64,000 nt of DNA from Pararobbsia alpina_A (GTDB taxonomy: Bacteria > Pseudomonadota > Gammaproteobacteria > Burkholderiales > Burkholderiaceae). The position numbers and the translations under genes were made by a program. The notes under the pieces were generated by a model that worked only from the letters and a program-made list of their open reading frames with translations, was not told where the DNA came from and searched no databases. Location: positions 2,356,001 through 2,420,000 of the forward strand of contig NZ_OZ221287.1 of assembly GCF_965118125.1 (NCBI RefSeq), given 5' to 3'. Each line of letters starts with the position of its first letter. Positions within the stretch are counted from its first letter, which is position 1. Below, piece by piece: positions 17,200-25,922 of the stretch.

Positions 17200-18195
17200 A
17201 TGTCCTTTCTTCGAAACCTGCTGATCGCCGCGCTTGTGCTGGTCGCCGCGGCGGGGGGCGCTTTTTACTATTGGGCCAACCGGCCGCTGAGCTTCGCAAC
17301 GAGTCCGCTCGATGTGACGATCCGCCCGCACAGTTCGACGCGCAGCGTATCGGAACAACTCGAGACCGGCGGTGTGCCGCTCAACCATTGGCTTTTCGAG
17401 CTGATGGCCCGTGGCTTGCGCATGACGACGGCGCTCAAGTCCGGCAACTACGAATTCTCGAACGGCGTGACGCCGTATCAGGTCCTGCTCAAGATCGCGC
17501 GCGGCGACGTGAATCAGTTCGCCGTGACGATCGTCGAGGGCTGGACGTTTGCGCACATGCGCGCCGAACTGAATGTCAGCCCCGCGCTCGAGCATGACAC
17601 GGCGAGCATGTCGGATGCCGAATTGCTCACGGCGATCGGCGTGCCCGAGACGCAGGCCGAAGGCTTGTTCTTCCCCGACACCTACCTGTTCGACAAGGGT
17701 GAGAGCGACCTGTCGGTGTTCAAGCGTGCCTACAAGGAGGGCCATGACCGGCTCGCCCAGGCCTGGGCCGCGCGCGCGCCCGACCTCGCGTTCCAGACGC
17801 CGTACGAAGCGTTGATCATGGCGTCGCTCGTGGAGAAGGAGACGGGCGTGAAAGCCGATCGCAGCCTGGTATCGGCGGTCTTTTCGAACCGGCTCAAAAA
17901 GGGCATGCCGCTGCAAACCGATCCGAGCGTGATCTACGGCATGGGCGCGGCCTACGACGGCCATCTGCACAAGCATGACCTGCAGACCGACACGCCTTAC
18001 AACACCTATATGCACCCGGGTCTGCCGCCGACGCCGATTGCGCTGCCGGGCATGCCGTCGCTGATGGCGGCCGTGAATCCGGCCCAAAGCAATGCGCTCT
18101 ATTTTGTATCGCGCGGCGACGGGCACAGCGAGTTTTCAGAAAGTCTCGGCGAACACAATCGCGCCGTCGATAAATACATCCGGGGTAAGCAATGA
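17200..18195 (+). CDS. mltG: Endolytic murein transglycosylase
   Basis: Cuts nascent glycan strands, setting their length, at the outer face of the inner membrane. The 331-residue protein has a single N-terminal helix (about 5-22, LLIAALVLVAAAGGAF) then the LysM-like and YceG domains. The catalytic Glu lies in VEKETG (211-216), followed by VFSNRLKKGMPLQTDPSVIYGM. NTYMHPGLPPTPI is also conserved. The stop overlaps the tmk start by four bases (ATGA), so the two are translationally coupled. Confidence 0.95.
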   Translation: MSFLRNLLIAALVLVAAAGGAFYYWANRPLSFATSPLDVTIRPHSSTRSVSEQLETGGVPLNHWLFELMARGLRMTTALKSGNYEFSNGVTPYQVLLKIARGDVNQFAVTIVEGWTFAHMRAELNVSPALEHDTASMSDAELLTAIGVPETQAEGLFFPDTYLFDKGESDLSVFKRAYKEGHDRLAQAWAARAPDLAFQTPYEALIMASLVEKETGVKADRSLVSAVFSNRLKKGMPLQTDPSVIYGMGAAYDGHLHKHDLQTDTPYNTYMHPGLPPTPIALPGMPSLMAAVNPAQSNALYFVSRGDGHSEFSESLGEHNRAVDKYIRGKQ

Positions 18196-18818
18196 CGCAG
18201 GCACGCGGCAAGTTCATCACATTCGAGGGCATCGACGGGGCCGGCAAGACGACGCACCTCGAGTGGTTCCGTGAGCAGCTCGAGCGCTCGCGTGTGCCGG
18301 CTGGCGCGTCGGTCGTCATGACACGCGAGCCTGGCGGCACTTCGCTCGGCGAGTCGCTGCGCCAGATTCTGTTGCACGAGCCCATGCATCTCGAGACGGA
18401 GGCGCTGCTGATGTTCGCGGCGCGCCGCGAACATATCGCAACCGTGATCGAGCCCGCGCTCAGCCGGGGCGACTGGGTGTTGTGCGATCGCTTTACCGAC
18501 GCAACGTTTGCCTATCAGGGCGGTGGACGGGGCCTGTCACTCGACAAGCTGGCCACACTCGAGCGCTGGGTTCAGGAGGGGCTTGAACCCGACGTGACGC
18601 TGCTCTTCGACGTACCGACGCAGACCGCGAGCGAGCGCCGCGGTGCTGCGCGTGAGCCTGACAAGTTCGAACGTGAATCGGACGGATTCTTCACGCGAAC
18701 CCGCGACGAATATCTGCGCCGGGCTGCCGAGGCGCCCCGGCGATTTGCGATCATTGACGCGACGCAGTCGATTGAAAATATTCGCGTGAAACTTAAAGAT
18801 ATTGTTTCAAGTATTTGA
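18192..18818 (+). CDS. tmk: Thymidylate kinase
   Basis: Phosphorylates dTMP to dTDP. The 208-residue protein has the P-loop FEGIDGAGKTT (11-21), the DRF variant of the DRY motif in VLCDRFTDATFAYQGGGRG (about 96-114), and a C-terminal helix. Nothing is missing compared with the family. Overlaps mltG by four bases. The last codons become unusually AT-rich (ATTGAAAATATTCGC...), leading into an AT-rich spacer. Confidence 0.96.
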   Translation: MTQARGKFITFEGIDGAGKTTHLEWFREQLERSRVPAGASVVMTREPGGTSLGESLRQILLHEPMHLETEALLMFAARREHIATVIEPALSRGDWVLCDRFTDATFAYQGGGRGLSLDKLATLERWVQEGLEPDVTLLFDVPTQTASERRGAAREPDKFERESDGFFTRTRDEYLRRAAEAPRRFAIIDATQSIENIRVKLKDIVSSI

Positions 18819-18855
18819 TTTTTAATCATAAATAGTTATTTTAATAATAATCGAC

Positions 18856-18896
18856 GTGAAAAATGCTTTTGGTCTGACCAAAAACTCGCTTTTCAC
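18856..18896. repeat. Nested palindrome in AT-rich spacer between tmk and holB
   Basis: The outer arms GTGAAAA (18856-18862) and TTTTCAC (18890-18896) enclose a near-continuous inner palindrome TTTTGGTC-T-GACCAAAA (18867-18883). The whole spacer 18819-18937 is far richer in A and T than its GC-rich surroundings. It could be a terminator/attenuator between tmk and holB, a protein-binding site, or a small mobile remnant. Confidence 0.6.
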
Positions 18897-18937
18897 ATCA
18901 TATTTATTTTCTAATTAATTGATTTAACAGTGAATTC

Positions 18938-19999
18938 ATGATCTATCCTTGGCAAGTCGATGACTGGAGCCGGGTTCAGGCGCTCAAGCCGAACTGGCCG
19001 CATGCCCTGCTGTTTCACGGGCTGGCGGGCACCGGCAAGGTCGACTTCGCGCGCCATCTCGCAAAGGGCCTGCTTTGCGAATCGCCGCTCGAGGATGGAC
19101 AGCCTTGCGGTCATTGCGTCGCGTGCACCTGGTTTTCACAGGGCAACCATCCCGACTTTCGCGTGGTGTGCCCCGAGAGCATGGCCGCGGACAATCCCGG
19201 TGCGGCTGCGGCAGCCGGCGATGCAGGCGGTGACGCCTCGGACGACAAGGACGGTAAGAAGACCAAGACGCTCAGCAAGGAAATCAAGATCGAGCAGGTG
19301 CGTTCGTTGCTCGATTTCTGCTCTCTTGCGTCGCATCGGGGTGGCGTGCGCGTGGTGCTGCTCTATCCGGCCGAGGCGCTGAACGTCGCGGCTGCCAATG
19401 CGCTGCTCAAGACGCTCGAGGAACCCGCGTCCAGCGTGCGCTTTTTGCTTGTCACGCAGCGGCTCGACCGCCTGTTGCCGACGGTGATCAGTCGATGTCG
19501 CCAATGGGCCCTGACGACGCCCGAGCCGGCTGTGTCGAACGAGTGGCTGTCCGCGCAAGGCATCGAAGGCGGCGAGAAGGCGGCGGCGCAAGCGCTGGCC
19601 GAAGCCGGGGGTGCCCCGTTGCTCGCGCTCGACATCGCACGGGATCCGGAGCATGCGGCACTGCGTCGCTTTACGCTGCAGCAGCTCGCAGCCGGGCCCG
19701 GCTGTGACGCATTCGCGTGCGGCGAGACGCTGCAGAAGACCGCGGTGCCGCTCGTGCTCGGATGGCTGCAGCGCTGGCTGTATGACGTGATGGCCCAGCA
19801 GAGTGCGGGTCGCGCACGATACTTTCCTGATGCCGGCAAGGCCATCGAGCGGTGCGCAGCCGCGGTGGATCCCGTGGCGCTGGCGGCATACTGGCGCACC
19901 GTCGTGAGTCAGCGCGCCGTCGAAAATCATCCGCTGAACTCGCGGCTCGTATTCGAGTCTTTGTTTGCCGGTTATCGTGCGTTGTTTGAGGCCCGCTGA
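18938..19999 (+). CDS. holB: DNA polymerase III subunit delta'
   Basis: Clamp-loader subunit. The 353-residue protein starts MIYPWQVDDWSRVQAL, has the degenerate P-loop GLAGTGKVDFA (28-38), and a zinc module with Cys 47, 57, 60 and 63 (CGHCVAC). SNALLKTLEEP-type (NALLKTLEEP) and LLPTVISRCRQW blocks follow, as in DnaX/HolB. Between the zinc module and the IKIEQVR block lies an Ala/Gly/Asp/Lys-rich insert of about 35 residues. No clear GC-rich ribosome site; the leader is the AT-rich spacer. Confidence 0.95.
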   Translation: MIYPWQVDDWSRVQALKPNWPHALLFHGLAGTGKVDFARHLAKGLLCESPLEDGQPCGHCVACTWFSQGNHPDFRVVCPESMAADNPGAAAAAGDAGGDASDDKDGKKTKTLSKEIKIEQVRSLLDFCSLASHRGGVRVVLLYPAEALNVAAANALLKTLEEPASSVRFLLVTQRLDRLLPTVISRCRQWALTTPEPAVSNEWLSAQGIEGGEKAAAQALAEAGGAPLLALDIARDPEHAALRRFTLQQLAAGPGCDAFACGETLQKTAVPLVLGWLQRWLYDVMAQQSAGRARYFPDAGKAIERCAAAVDPVALAAYWRTVVSQRAVENHPLNSRLVFESLFAGYRALFEAR

Positions 20000-20030
20000 C
20001 CCAACGCAACGGAAGCAACGGACGCAACGT

Positions 20031-20051
20031 ACTCGGCGGGCTAAGCCGAGT
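20031..20051. terminator. Hairpin after holB (possible weak terminator)
   Basis: ACTCGGC and GCCGAGT form a perfect seven-pair stem around a seven-base loop, 32 bases after the holB stop. No T-run follows, so Rho-independent termination is doubtful. Confidence 0.35.
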
Positions 20052-20077
20052 CCACTGCTTCAACCAATGCAACCAAC

Positions 20078-20147
20078 GCAACCGATTCAACGACGCAACC
20101 GATTCAACGACGCAACCGATTTAACCGACTCATCCGATTCAACCGAC
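20078..20147. repeat. Degenerate 17/18-base tandem repeats between holB and GNAT gene
   Basis: Two exact copies of a 17-base unit GCAACCGATTCAACGAC (20078-20094, 20095-20111) are followed by two 18-base variants (20112-20129, 20130-20147). Related CAACC/GCAACG motifs continue leftwards to about 20012. The block fills the whole spacer and ends just before the GNAT start at 20168. Confidence 0.8.
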
Positions 20148-20167
20148 TCAAGCCTGCTGATTGCCCG

Positions 20168-20668
20168 ATGAACCTGACCTTCCGCAATGCGACCCGCGAT
20201 GACCTGCCGGCCATCGTCGCCATCTACAACACGACGATCGCTTCGCGACTGGTGACCGCCGATCTCGAACCGGTGTCGGTCGAGAGCCGTCACGAATGGT
20301 TCGACGCGCACTCGCCCGAGCGGCGCCCGCTCTGGATGGCCTACGACGACGGCCAACTGGTCGGTTGGCTCAGCTTCTCGGATTTCTATGGCCGTCCGGC
20401 CTATAACGGCACGTCCGAGATCAGCATCTACCTCGGCGAAAGCACGCGCGGCAAAGGCTATGGCAAGGCCATGCTGGCGCACGCGCTCGAGGTGGCGCCG
20501 TCGCTCGGCGTCAAAAGCGCGCTGGGATTTATCTTCGGCCACAATGAGCCGAGCCTCAAATTGTTCCGCCGTTTCGGCTTTACGGACTGGGGCGTGCTGC
20601 CGCGCGTGGCGAACCTCGACGGGATCGAGCGCGATCTCGTGATCCTCGGCCTGCGGCTCAAGGACTGA
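20168..20668 (+). CDS. GNAT N-acetyltransferase (phosphinothricin/methionine-sulfone acetyltransferase-like)
   Basis: A 166-residue acetyltransferase starting MNLTFRNATRDDLPAIVAIYN, the usual start of the Pat/YncA group. Other markers are ESRHEWF, the acetyl-CoA loop STRGKGYGKAML (about 95-106) and HNEPSLKLFRRFGF, which match enzymes acting on methionine sulfone, sulfoximine or phosphinothricin. The physiological substrate cannot be read from sequence. One base separates its stop from the tatD start. Confidence 0.88.
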   Translation: MNLTFRNATRDDLPAIVAIYNTTIASRLVTADLEPVSVESRHEWFDAHSPERRPLWMAYDDGQLVGWLSFSDFYGRPAYNGTSEISIYLGESTRGKGYGKAMLAHALEVAPSLGVKSALGFIFGHNEPSLKLFRRFGFTDWGVLPRVANLDGIERDLVILGLRLKD

Positions 20669-20669
20669 T

Positions 20670-21473
20670 ATGTTTGTCGATTCCCATTGCCACATCTACT
20701 TCGAAGGACTGGTCGAGCGCCTGCCCGAGTTGCTCGACCATATGCGCGATCAACACGTGAGCCACGCGCTGATCGCCTGCGTCGACCTTGAAACCTTTCC
20801 CGACGTGTTGCGGCTCGCCGAACAGCACGCGAATCTGTTCGCCTCGGTGGGCGTGCACCCGGACCATGAGCAGGTCAGGGAGCCGAGCGTGGCCGAACTC
20901 GTCGAACTCGCCGACCATCCCAAAGTCGTCGCGATCGGCGAAACCGGTCTCGACTACTACCGCCTCGAAGGCCGTTCGATCGCCGATATGGAGTGGCAGC
21001 GCGAGCGGTTTCGCGTGCATATCCGCGCATCCCGTCAAACCGGCAAGCCGCTGATCATCCATACGCGCGCGGCGTCCGACGACACGATCCGGCTGATGCG
21101 CGAAGAGGGTGCCGATGCCGTCGGCGGCGTCATGCACTGCTTCACGGAGCCGTGGGACGTGGCTCAGCGCGCGCTCGCGCTCAACTTCCACATTTCGCTC
21201 TCGGGCATCGTGACTTTCAAAAGCGCGACCGACGTCCAGGACGTTGCGCAACGGGTGCCGCTCGAGCGTTTGCTGATCGAGACCGACTCGCCGTACCTTG
21301 CGCCGGTGCCATATCGCGGCAAAACCAATGAACCTGCGCACGTCAGCCATGTCGGACGCTTCATCGCGCAGTTGCGCGGCATCGACGAAGCGGACCTGGG
21401 TCAGGCGACGACGGACAACTTTTTCCGCCTGTTTTCGAGCGCTACGCCGGTCCAGGCGTCGAATCCGATCTGA
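20670..21473 (+). CDS. tatD: TatD family metal-dependent hydrolase
   Basis: A TIM-barrel deoxyribonuclease-type protein of 267 residues. Metal ligands are visible in DSHCHI (4-9), IGETGLDYY (about 89-97, with Glu), IIHTRAASDD (about 127-136), GGVMHCFTE (about 149-157) and ETDSPYLAP (about 206-214). Typical TatD length. YcfH-like subgroup is the most likely. Probably translated with the GNAT gene it abuts. Confidence 0.92.
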   Translation: MFVDSHCHIYFEGLVERLPELLDHMRDQHVSHALIACVDLETFPDVLRLAEQHANLFASVGVHPDHEQVREPSVAELVELADHPKVVAIGETGLDYYRLEGRSIADMEWQRERFRVHIRASRQTGKPLIIHTRAASDDTIRLMREEGADAVGGVMHCFTEPWDVAQRALALNFHISLSGIVTFKSATDVQDVAQRVPLERLLIETDSPYLAPVPYRGKTNEPAHVSHVGRFIAQLRGIDEADLGQATTDNFFRLFSSATPVQASNPI

Positions 21474-21543
21474 TCATTGACTCGGTTAGCTAGCGCAATT
21501 CGCTTTTTAATCAGGCGGTTGTTAAAATAATTTAAGGAACTGC

Positions 21544-22281
21544 ATGAAGTTGATTCGCACACTGTCCATGGCCTGCCTGCTGGCGGGCGCCACGTCGGTA
21601 TCGGTTTCGATCGCACAGCCTGCCGCATCGGCGCCGGCCGGTGCCAAGCAGCCCGAAATGAGTGCCGCGATGTTTCGCGCGGTGCAGCTCGACTACGCCG
21701 ACAAGGTCAAGGACCTGATCAAGGGTGGCGAGAGCCCGAACGTGATGGAATCGCACGGCGTGCCCCTCATTGTGTATGCCGCGCGCTACAAGGCAGACAA
21801 CACGGTCAAGATGCTGGTCGAGAATCCCGACGTCGATCTTGAAGCGGTGGACCCCGCCGGCGAAAACGCGCTGATGATGGCCGCGATCAATCAGGACATG
21901 CCGATGGTCCAGACGCTGCTCGCGAAGGACGCCGAAGTGAACAAGAAGGGCTGGTCGCCGCTGCACTACGCCGCCAGCGCGGGGGACGACGAGATTGTCA
22001 AGGTCTTGCTCGATCATTCCGCGTATATTGACGCGGCATCGCCGAATGGCTCGACGCCGCTTATGATGGCAGCCGCGGCAGGTCACGACACGACGCTGAA
22101 GCTATTGCTCGACGAAGGTGCCGATCCGACGATTAAAAATCAGCTCGGACTCAATGCGGCCGATATCGCCAAACGCTACAATCACCGCGATATTGCCGAT
22201 GGCCTGGGCAAGCGCATTGCGAACGTCGAAGCGGCGCGAAGTGCGCCGGCTTCAGGCGCGTCGGCGGCGGCATCGAAGTAA
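21544..22281 (+). CDS. Exported ankyrin-repeat protein
   Basis: The 245-residue product has a cleavable signal (MKLIRTLSMACLLAGATSVSVS, cleavage about residue 25-30) and then about five ankyrin repeats, for example GVPLIVYAARYKADNTVKMLV, GWSPLHYAASAGDDEIVKVLLDH and GSTPLMMAAAAGHDTTLKLLLDE in consecutive register. It ends with an Ala/Ser-rich tail. This gene regularly follows tatD in Burkholderia from memory. Ankyrin proteins bind other proteins; the partner is unknown. RBS: AAGGAACTGC before the ATG. Confidence 0.88.
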   Translation: MKLIRTLSMACLLAGATSVSVSIAQPAASAPAGAKQPEMSAAMFRAVQLDYADKVKDLIKGGESPNVMESHGVPLIVYAARYKADNTVKMLVENPDVDLEAVDPAGENALMMAAINQDMPMVQTLLAKDAEVNKKGWSPLHYAASAGDDEIVKVLLDHSAYIDAASPNGSTPLMMAAAAGHDTTLKLLLDEGADPTIKNQLGLNAADIAKRYNHRDIADGLGKRIANVEAARSAPASGASAAASK

Positions 22282-22537
22282 CTCACGGCGGCGATGGGTG
22301 ACGTGGCAGGTTCGGTCGGAATCGCCACGTTGTGCCCGTGCCGTTGTGCTGCATCATCGACCGACTGGATTCGGGCCGGGGGGCTCGCAGTGGGTCAGGC
22401 AGAATGAAAACGCCTTGAAGTACAACGGCGACCGGCAAGCGAGGGTCGGCGGCGAGGGAAACGGGGACGCGACGATGCAAGCCGAAAACAGGGCGATGGC
22501 CCATACACAGCCAAATACGAATACGAAAGGAACAACC

Positions 22538-22894
22538 ATGCTGCGGGCTTTGCTCTGCGCGTGTGCGCTCGGTCTGCCGCTGACGGCAGCCGCTTTCAAC
22601 GGGGCCGACCTGATCAAGCTCTGCAACCGGACGGATGTGCCGTCCAAGAGCGCCTGCCAGGCCTATATCGAAGGCGCCGCAGACGGTGCTTACAACACGA
22701 TCGAGGCGATCGGGGGCACGACCGGACCGCGCGTGGGCCAATATTTCTGCCTGCCCGGCGGCACCACGCCTGAAGACATGACCAGCGCCGTGCGCAAATG
22801 GGCTGCCGCAAACGGTGACAAGCTCGACTACAACGCCAGTACCGTGGTGGCGCTGGGACTGGGCGCCACATACGCGTGCCGCGCGGAGCCGTAA
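22538..22894 (+). CDS. Rap1a/Tai-family immunity-like exported protein
   Basis: A 118-residue protein with a signal peptide (MLRALLCACALGLPLTAAA) starting 12 bases after GAAAGGAA. The mature part begins FNGADLIKLCN and has CQAYIEGAADGAYN, YFCLPGG and TYACRAEP: four cysteines that would pair, and the C..Yi.G..D pattern of the Rap1a/Tai family, which includes antidotes to type VI secreted amidase effectors. The surrounding genes encode no such effector, so an immunity role is not proved. A longer frame open from 22118 overlaps the ankyrin gene and is rejected. Confidence 0.75.
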   Translation: MLRALLCACALGLPLTAAAFNGADLIKLCNRTDVPSKSACQAYIEGAADGAYNTIEAIGGTTGPRVGQYFCLPGGTTPEDMTSAVRKWAAANGDKLDYNASTVVALGLGATYACRAEP

Positions 22895-23340
22895 GGCTCC
22901 CCGGTTTGCCCGTTTCGCCGCGTCACATTTCAGATCGCGTTTCCCGTCACGTTTCGTTCCCCGTTTCGCCCAGCCTGACGGCCGTCGCCTGTCGTCAGGC
23001 GACGCGCCGCAGAGGCGAGTCATCGCCGGCCGGATGGCAATCGGACAGCGATCGGACAGGGCAATCCGTCCGGCCGGGCACGAAAATCGCTCACTCCACC
23101 CCGACGACACCCGACATTCGTTCGCCCGTTCGCCGCGCAATCGCCGGTCAACCGGCCGCGCGGGTGCGGCGTTGGACGTCCACGTAAGAACTGTAAGCCA
23201 CCCGCAGCCGGTTCGAGAGAACCGCTGCGGGTTTGTCATTGTCTTGAAAAACGCGCGATGGCTCGCGTGTTCAGAGATAATGGCGCACTTTTTTATTCGG
23301 CGAGCGATCCAGGCTGGCCGGCCTGACAGGAGACAAAGCA
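22895..23340. other. Intergenic stretch with one hairpin
   Basis: No gene seen in 446 bases. The left part is rich in CGTTTC/CCCGTTTC short repeats; the right part holds the terminator-like hairpin at 23200-23232 and the leader of the glycosyltransferase gene with AGGAGACAAAGCA before its ATG. Confidence 0.5.
23200..23245 (+). terminator. Probable terminator upstream of the glycosyltransferase gene
   Basis: ACCCGCAGCCGGTT pairs with AACCGCTGCGGGT (one bulged C) around a short loop, followed by the T-rich TTTGTCATTGTCTT. It would end transcripts from the Rap1a-like gene. Confidence 0.6.
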
Positions 23341-24411
23341 ATGAGAATCGCGCAAGTTGCGCCGCTGACCGAGTCCGTTCCGCCCAAGCTTTATGGTGGC
23401 ACCGAGCGCGTCGTGTCGTACATCACCGAAGCGCTCGTCGACCTGGGCCACGACGTCACGCTGTTCGCGAGCGGCGATTCGCAAACGAGCGCGAAGCTCG
23501 AACCCGTATGGCCGCGCGCGCTGCGCCTCGACCCGGGTATTCGCGATCGGATCGCACCGCACATGCTGCTGATGGAGCGCGTGCGCCGTGCCGCGGATCA
23601 GTTCGACGTGCTCCATTTCCACATGGATTACTACTCGTTCTCGCTGTTCGGTCGCCAGGACACGCCGTTCATCACGACCTTGCACGGCCGCCTCGACCTG
23701 CCGGAACAGCAGCCGGTGTTCGACGTGTTCAACAATGCGGCGGTCGTGTCGATCTCCGACAACCAGCGTCATCCGCTGCCGCAAGCGAAATGGCTGACGA
23801 CGGTCTATCACGGCCTGCCCGAGAAGCTCTACACGCCGCAACCGGTCGAGCAGAAGTATCTGGCTTTCCTGGGCCGTATTTCGCCGGAAAAGCGTGTCGA
23901 CACCGCGATCCGCATCGCCGGCAAGTGCGGCATGAAGATCAAGATCGCCGCCAAGATCGACGCGGCTGACCGTGAATACTTCGAAAACGAAATCAAGCCG
24001 ATGTTCTCGTTGCCGCATGTGGAGTACATCGGCGAAATCGCGGACAAGGACAAGGCGCAATTCCTGTCGGGCGCGCACGCACTGTTGTTCCCGATCGACT
24101 GGCCGGAGCCTTTCGGTCTGGTGATGATCGAGTCGATGGCATGCGGCACGCCGGTGATCGCGTTCAACCGCGGCTCGGTGCCGGAAGTGATCGATGAAGG
24201 CGTCTCGGGCTTTGTCGTCGAGGATGAAATCGGCGCGGTCGCTGCCGTCAATCGCCTGAACACGATCTCGCGCGAGCGCGTGCGTCAGCAATTCGAAGCG
24301 CGCTTTACGTCGCGTCGTATGGCTGAGCAATATGTCGATGCCTACAACTCGGTGATCCGCGCGCAAAAGCGTTCGCGTTTCAAGGTGGTCGACGGCGCGC
24401 CGAACGTGTGA
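23341..24411 (+). CDS. Glycosyltransferase family 4
   Basis: A GT-B retaining glycosyltransferase of 356 residues, soluble, no signal. MRIAQVAPLTESVPPKLYGG at the start and GGTERVVSYITEAL are typical of the GT4 group with UDP- or NDP-sugar donors. The nucleotide-sugar site is YLAFLGRISPEKR (about 177-189) and the conserved E-x7-E motif is in FPIDWPEPFGLVMIESMACGTPVIA. The acceptor is unknown, and no capsule or LPS cluster surrounds it. Followed by a strong bidirectional terminator. Confidence 0.9.
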   Translation: MRIAQVAPLTESVPPKLYGGTERVVSYITEALVDLGHDVTLFASGDSQTSAKLEPVWPRALRLDPGIRDRIAPHMLLMERVRRAADQFDVLHFHMDYYSFSLFGRQDTPFITTLHGRLDLPEQQPVFDVFNNAAVVSISDNQRHPLPQAKWLTTVYHGLPEKLYTPQPVEQKYLAFLGRISPEKRVDTAIRIAGKCGMKIKIAAKIDAADREYFENEIKPMFSLPHVEYIGEIADKDKAQFLSGAHALLFPIDWPEPFGLVMIESMACGTPVIAFNRGSVPEVIDEGVSGFVVEDEIGAVAAVNRLNTISRERVRQQFEARFTSRRMAEQYVDAYNSVIRAQKRSRFKVVDGAPNV

Positions 24412-24495
24412 GGTCCGGGCCTCGAATGAGGCTCAAACCGTCGCGGTAAGCGTGGGACCGAGGATGCTGGAGCAATCCGAAACCCCGGCCCCAAC

Positions 24496-24535
24496 AAAAA
24501 ACCCGGTCCTGCGCACGGCAGCACCGGGTTTTTTT
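24496..24535. terminator. Bidirectional terminator between glycosyltransferase and lipoprotein genes
   Basis: AAAAAACCCGGT pairs with ACCGGGTTTTTTT around a 16-base loop. Both strands end in T-runs, which fits the convergent genes on each side. Confidence 0.92.
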
Positions 24536-24547
24536 ACGTGCGCGTCG

Positions 24548-25129
24548 TCAGATCTTCAGCTTCGTGACCTTCGTTCCGTCGACCGACAGATCCGCCATCA
24601 GGCCCGCATTGGCCAGCACGATGACTTCGACCGGCGCGGTCGCCGTTGTCGTGTCGATCGCGCCGTTGGCGCCGAGCTTGAGCACCGCGACCGACGCATC
24701 GGCACCGGCCGACCATCCGTCACGATTGCGGAACGTGTCCAGCGAGTCCTGCGTCATGAACAGGAAGATCAGCGCCTTCGATTGCGCGCCGGCCTGAAGA
24801 CCCACCGACACCGCTGTCGTGCTGTAGTAGCCCGTCGTTGTGCCCGCCACGCGCAACGAGCCCCGGCCGTATTCGCCGCCGACGATCAGGCCGGCCTTGA
24901 CGACGTTCGGGAACACGAGCACGCCGCGCGCACGTGAGACGAGCTCACGCGAGCCACTGACCTGCGTATAGAGCTTCGAGAGGGTGTCATCCACCGACGA
25001 ATTGATCGCGCGGCGTTCGGCCGCCGGATCGTCATTCCCCGAATTGTTGTTGGCTGTGCAGCCCGCGAGCGTAGCGGCCAGGGCGGCAACCGCCACGCCC
25101 GACTTCAGGACAAACTCACGTCTTTGCAT
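24548..25129 (-). CDS. YSC84-type (BPSL1445-like) lipoprotein
   Basis: The 193-residue product begins MQRREFVLKSGVAVAALAATLAGC: a twin-arginine-like RRefvlks sequence, a hydrophobic core and a lipobox ending at Cys24. The rest matches the YSC84/SYLF domain: LVSRARGVLVFPNVVKAGLIVGGEYGRG in register, then YYSTTAVSVGLQAGAQS and LIFLFMTQDSLD. SYLF domains bind lipids in eukaryotes, and a Burkholderia pseudomallei relative is an antigenic lipoprotein. A GGAGGT ribosome site precedes the ATG at 25127-25129, ruling out the longer frame to 25198. Confidence 0.88.
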   Translation of the reverse strand: MQRREFVLKSGVAVAALAATLAGCTANNNSGNDDPAAERRAINSSVDDTLSKLYTQVSGSRELVSRARGVLVFPNVVKAGLIVGGEYGRGSLRVAGTTTGYYSTTAVSVGLQAGAQSKALIFLFMTQDSLDTFRNRDGWSAGADASVAVLKLGANGAIDTTTATAPVEVIVLANAGLMADLSVDGTKVTKLKI

Positions 25130-25412
25130 TGTGACCTCCGTTGGGTTGAGTGCTTGACAACATCGAACCATCGACAAGTGAGGCGCAGTCGCCGACATCG
25201 CACACGAAATGGCGCTTTCGATCTACGGTCGATTTGAGGTAAGCACTTCGCGTGCCAAAAAAATGACGGCACAATCGACCCTCGATACGACCGTAATTTA
25301 TACCCGGGTCGTATGACTTTGCAGGGTGATCTTGCCAAACAATTGAATTCTTTACGTTATTAGCGCGATAACGGAAAAATGAGACGGCGTGGGAAAGCCG
25401 ATCCCTGACGGA

Positions 25413-25922
25413 TCATGTCCGCGGCCGGTCGATCCCGGTCGCCCCGGCCTGGCCGACCGACATGGCCGGCGCCGGCCTGCGCAGGGCGCGCCGGATCAGG
25501 CCGAGCACGAGGCCGACCGCGAGGATGAACACACACGGGATCACCCAATACACGACAAGCGCCTGGAAGAAACCCATGATTTGCGCCGTGCGGCGCACGT
25601 GGAGATCTGCGGCGGCCGCGTCACGCAGGGCGGCGTTGGCGTCGACGATGGAAGCCGGGCAGCCGGCCTGGCGGGCGGCGTCCAGCGCGCCGGTGCAGTG
25701 CACGGCCTCAGGTAACGCGCGTTGCGCATCGGTGAGGACCCAGCGATCCAGGCTGACGTGGATGTCGGCTGAGTCATAGAGCATCTCGGCGACCATTTCC
25801 TTGACGCCGAGCGCGACCACGGGCACCGCCCACACAAGGCAGGTGATGACCCAGCGCCGCCACCAGCGTCCGGGTCGTTTGACCCCGTTGCCGGATGCAT
25901 TTTGTGCCGCCTTCGTCGCCAT
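25413..25922 (-). CDS. Two-helix membrane protein of unknown function
   Basis: From the ATG at 25920-25922, after GGAGACAGCG, the product has 169 residues. Helix 1 (WVITCLVWAVPVVALGV) and helix 2 (ALVVYWVIPCVFILAVGLVLGLI) enclose a region of about 75 residues with two cysteines (HCTGALDAARQAGCPASI) that probably lies in the periplasm and could be disulfide-bonded. No family recognised. Confidence 0.6.
   Translation of the reverse strand: MATKAAQNASGNGVKRPGRWWRRWVITCLVWAVPVVALGVKEMVAEMLYDSADIHVSLDRWVLTDAQRALPEAVHCTGALDAARQAGCPASIVDANAALRDAAAADLHVRRTAQIMGFFQALVVYWVIPCVFILAVGLVLGLIRRALRRPAPAMSVGQAGATGIDRPRT

Noticed and set aside
20078..20147. CRISPR array
   Set aside because: The repeats are contiguous without unique spacers and degenerate quickly, so this is a tandem repeat.
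22301..22330. Terminator after the ankyrin gene
   Set aside because: ACGTGGC/GCCACGT pair over a 16-base loop without a T-run; too weak to call.
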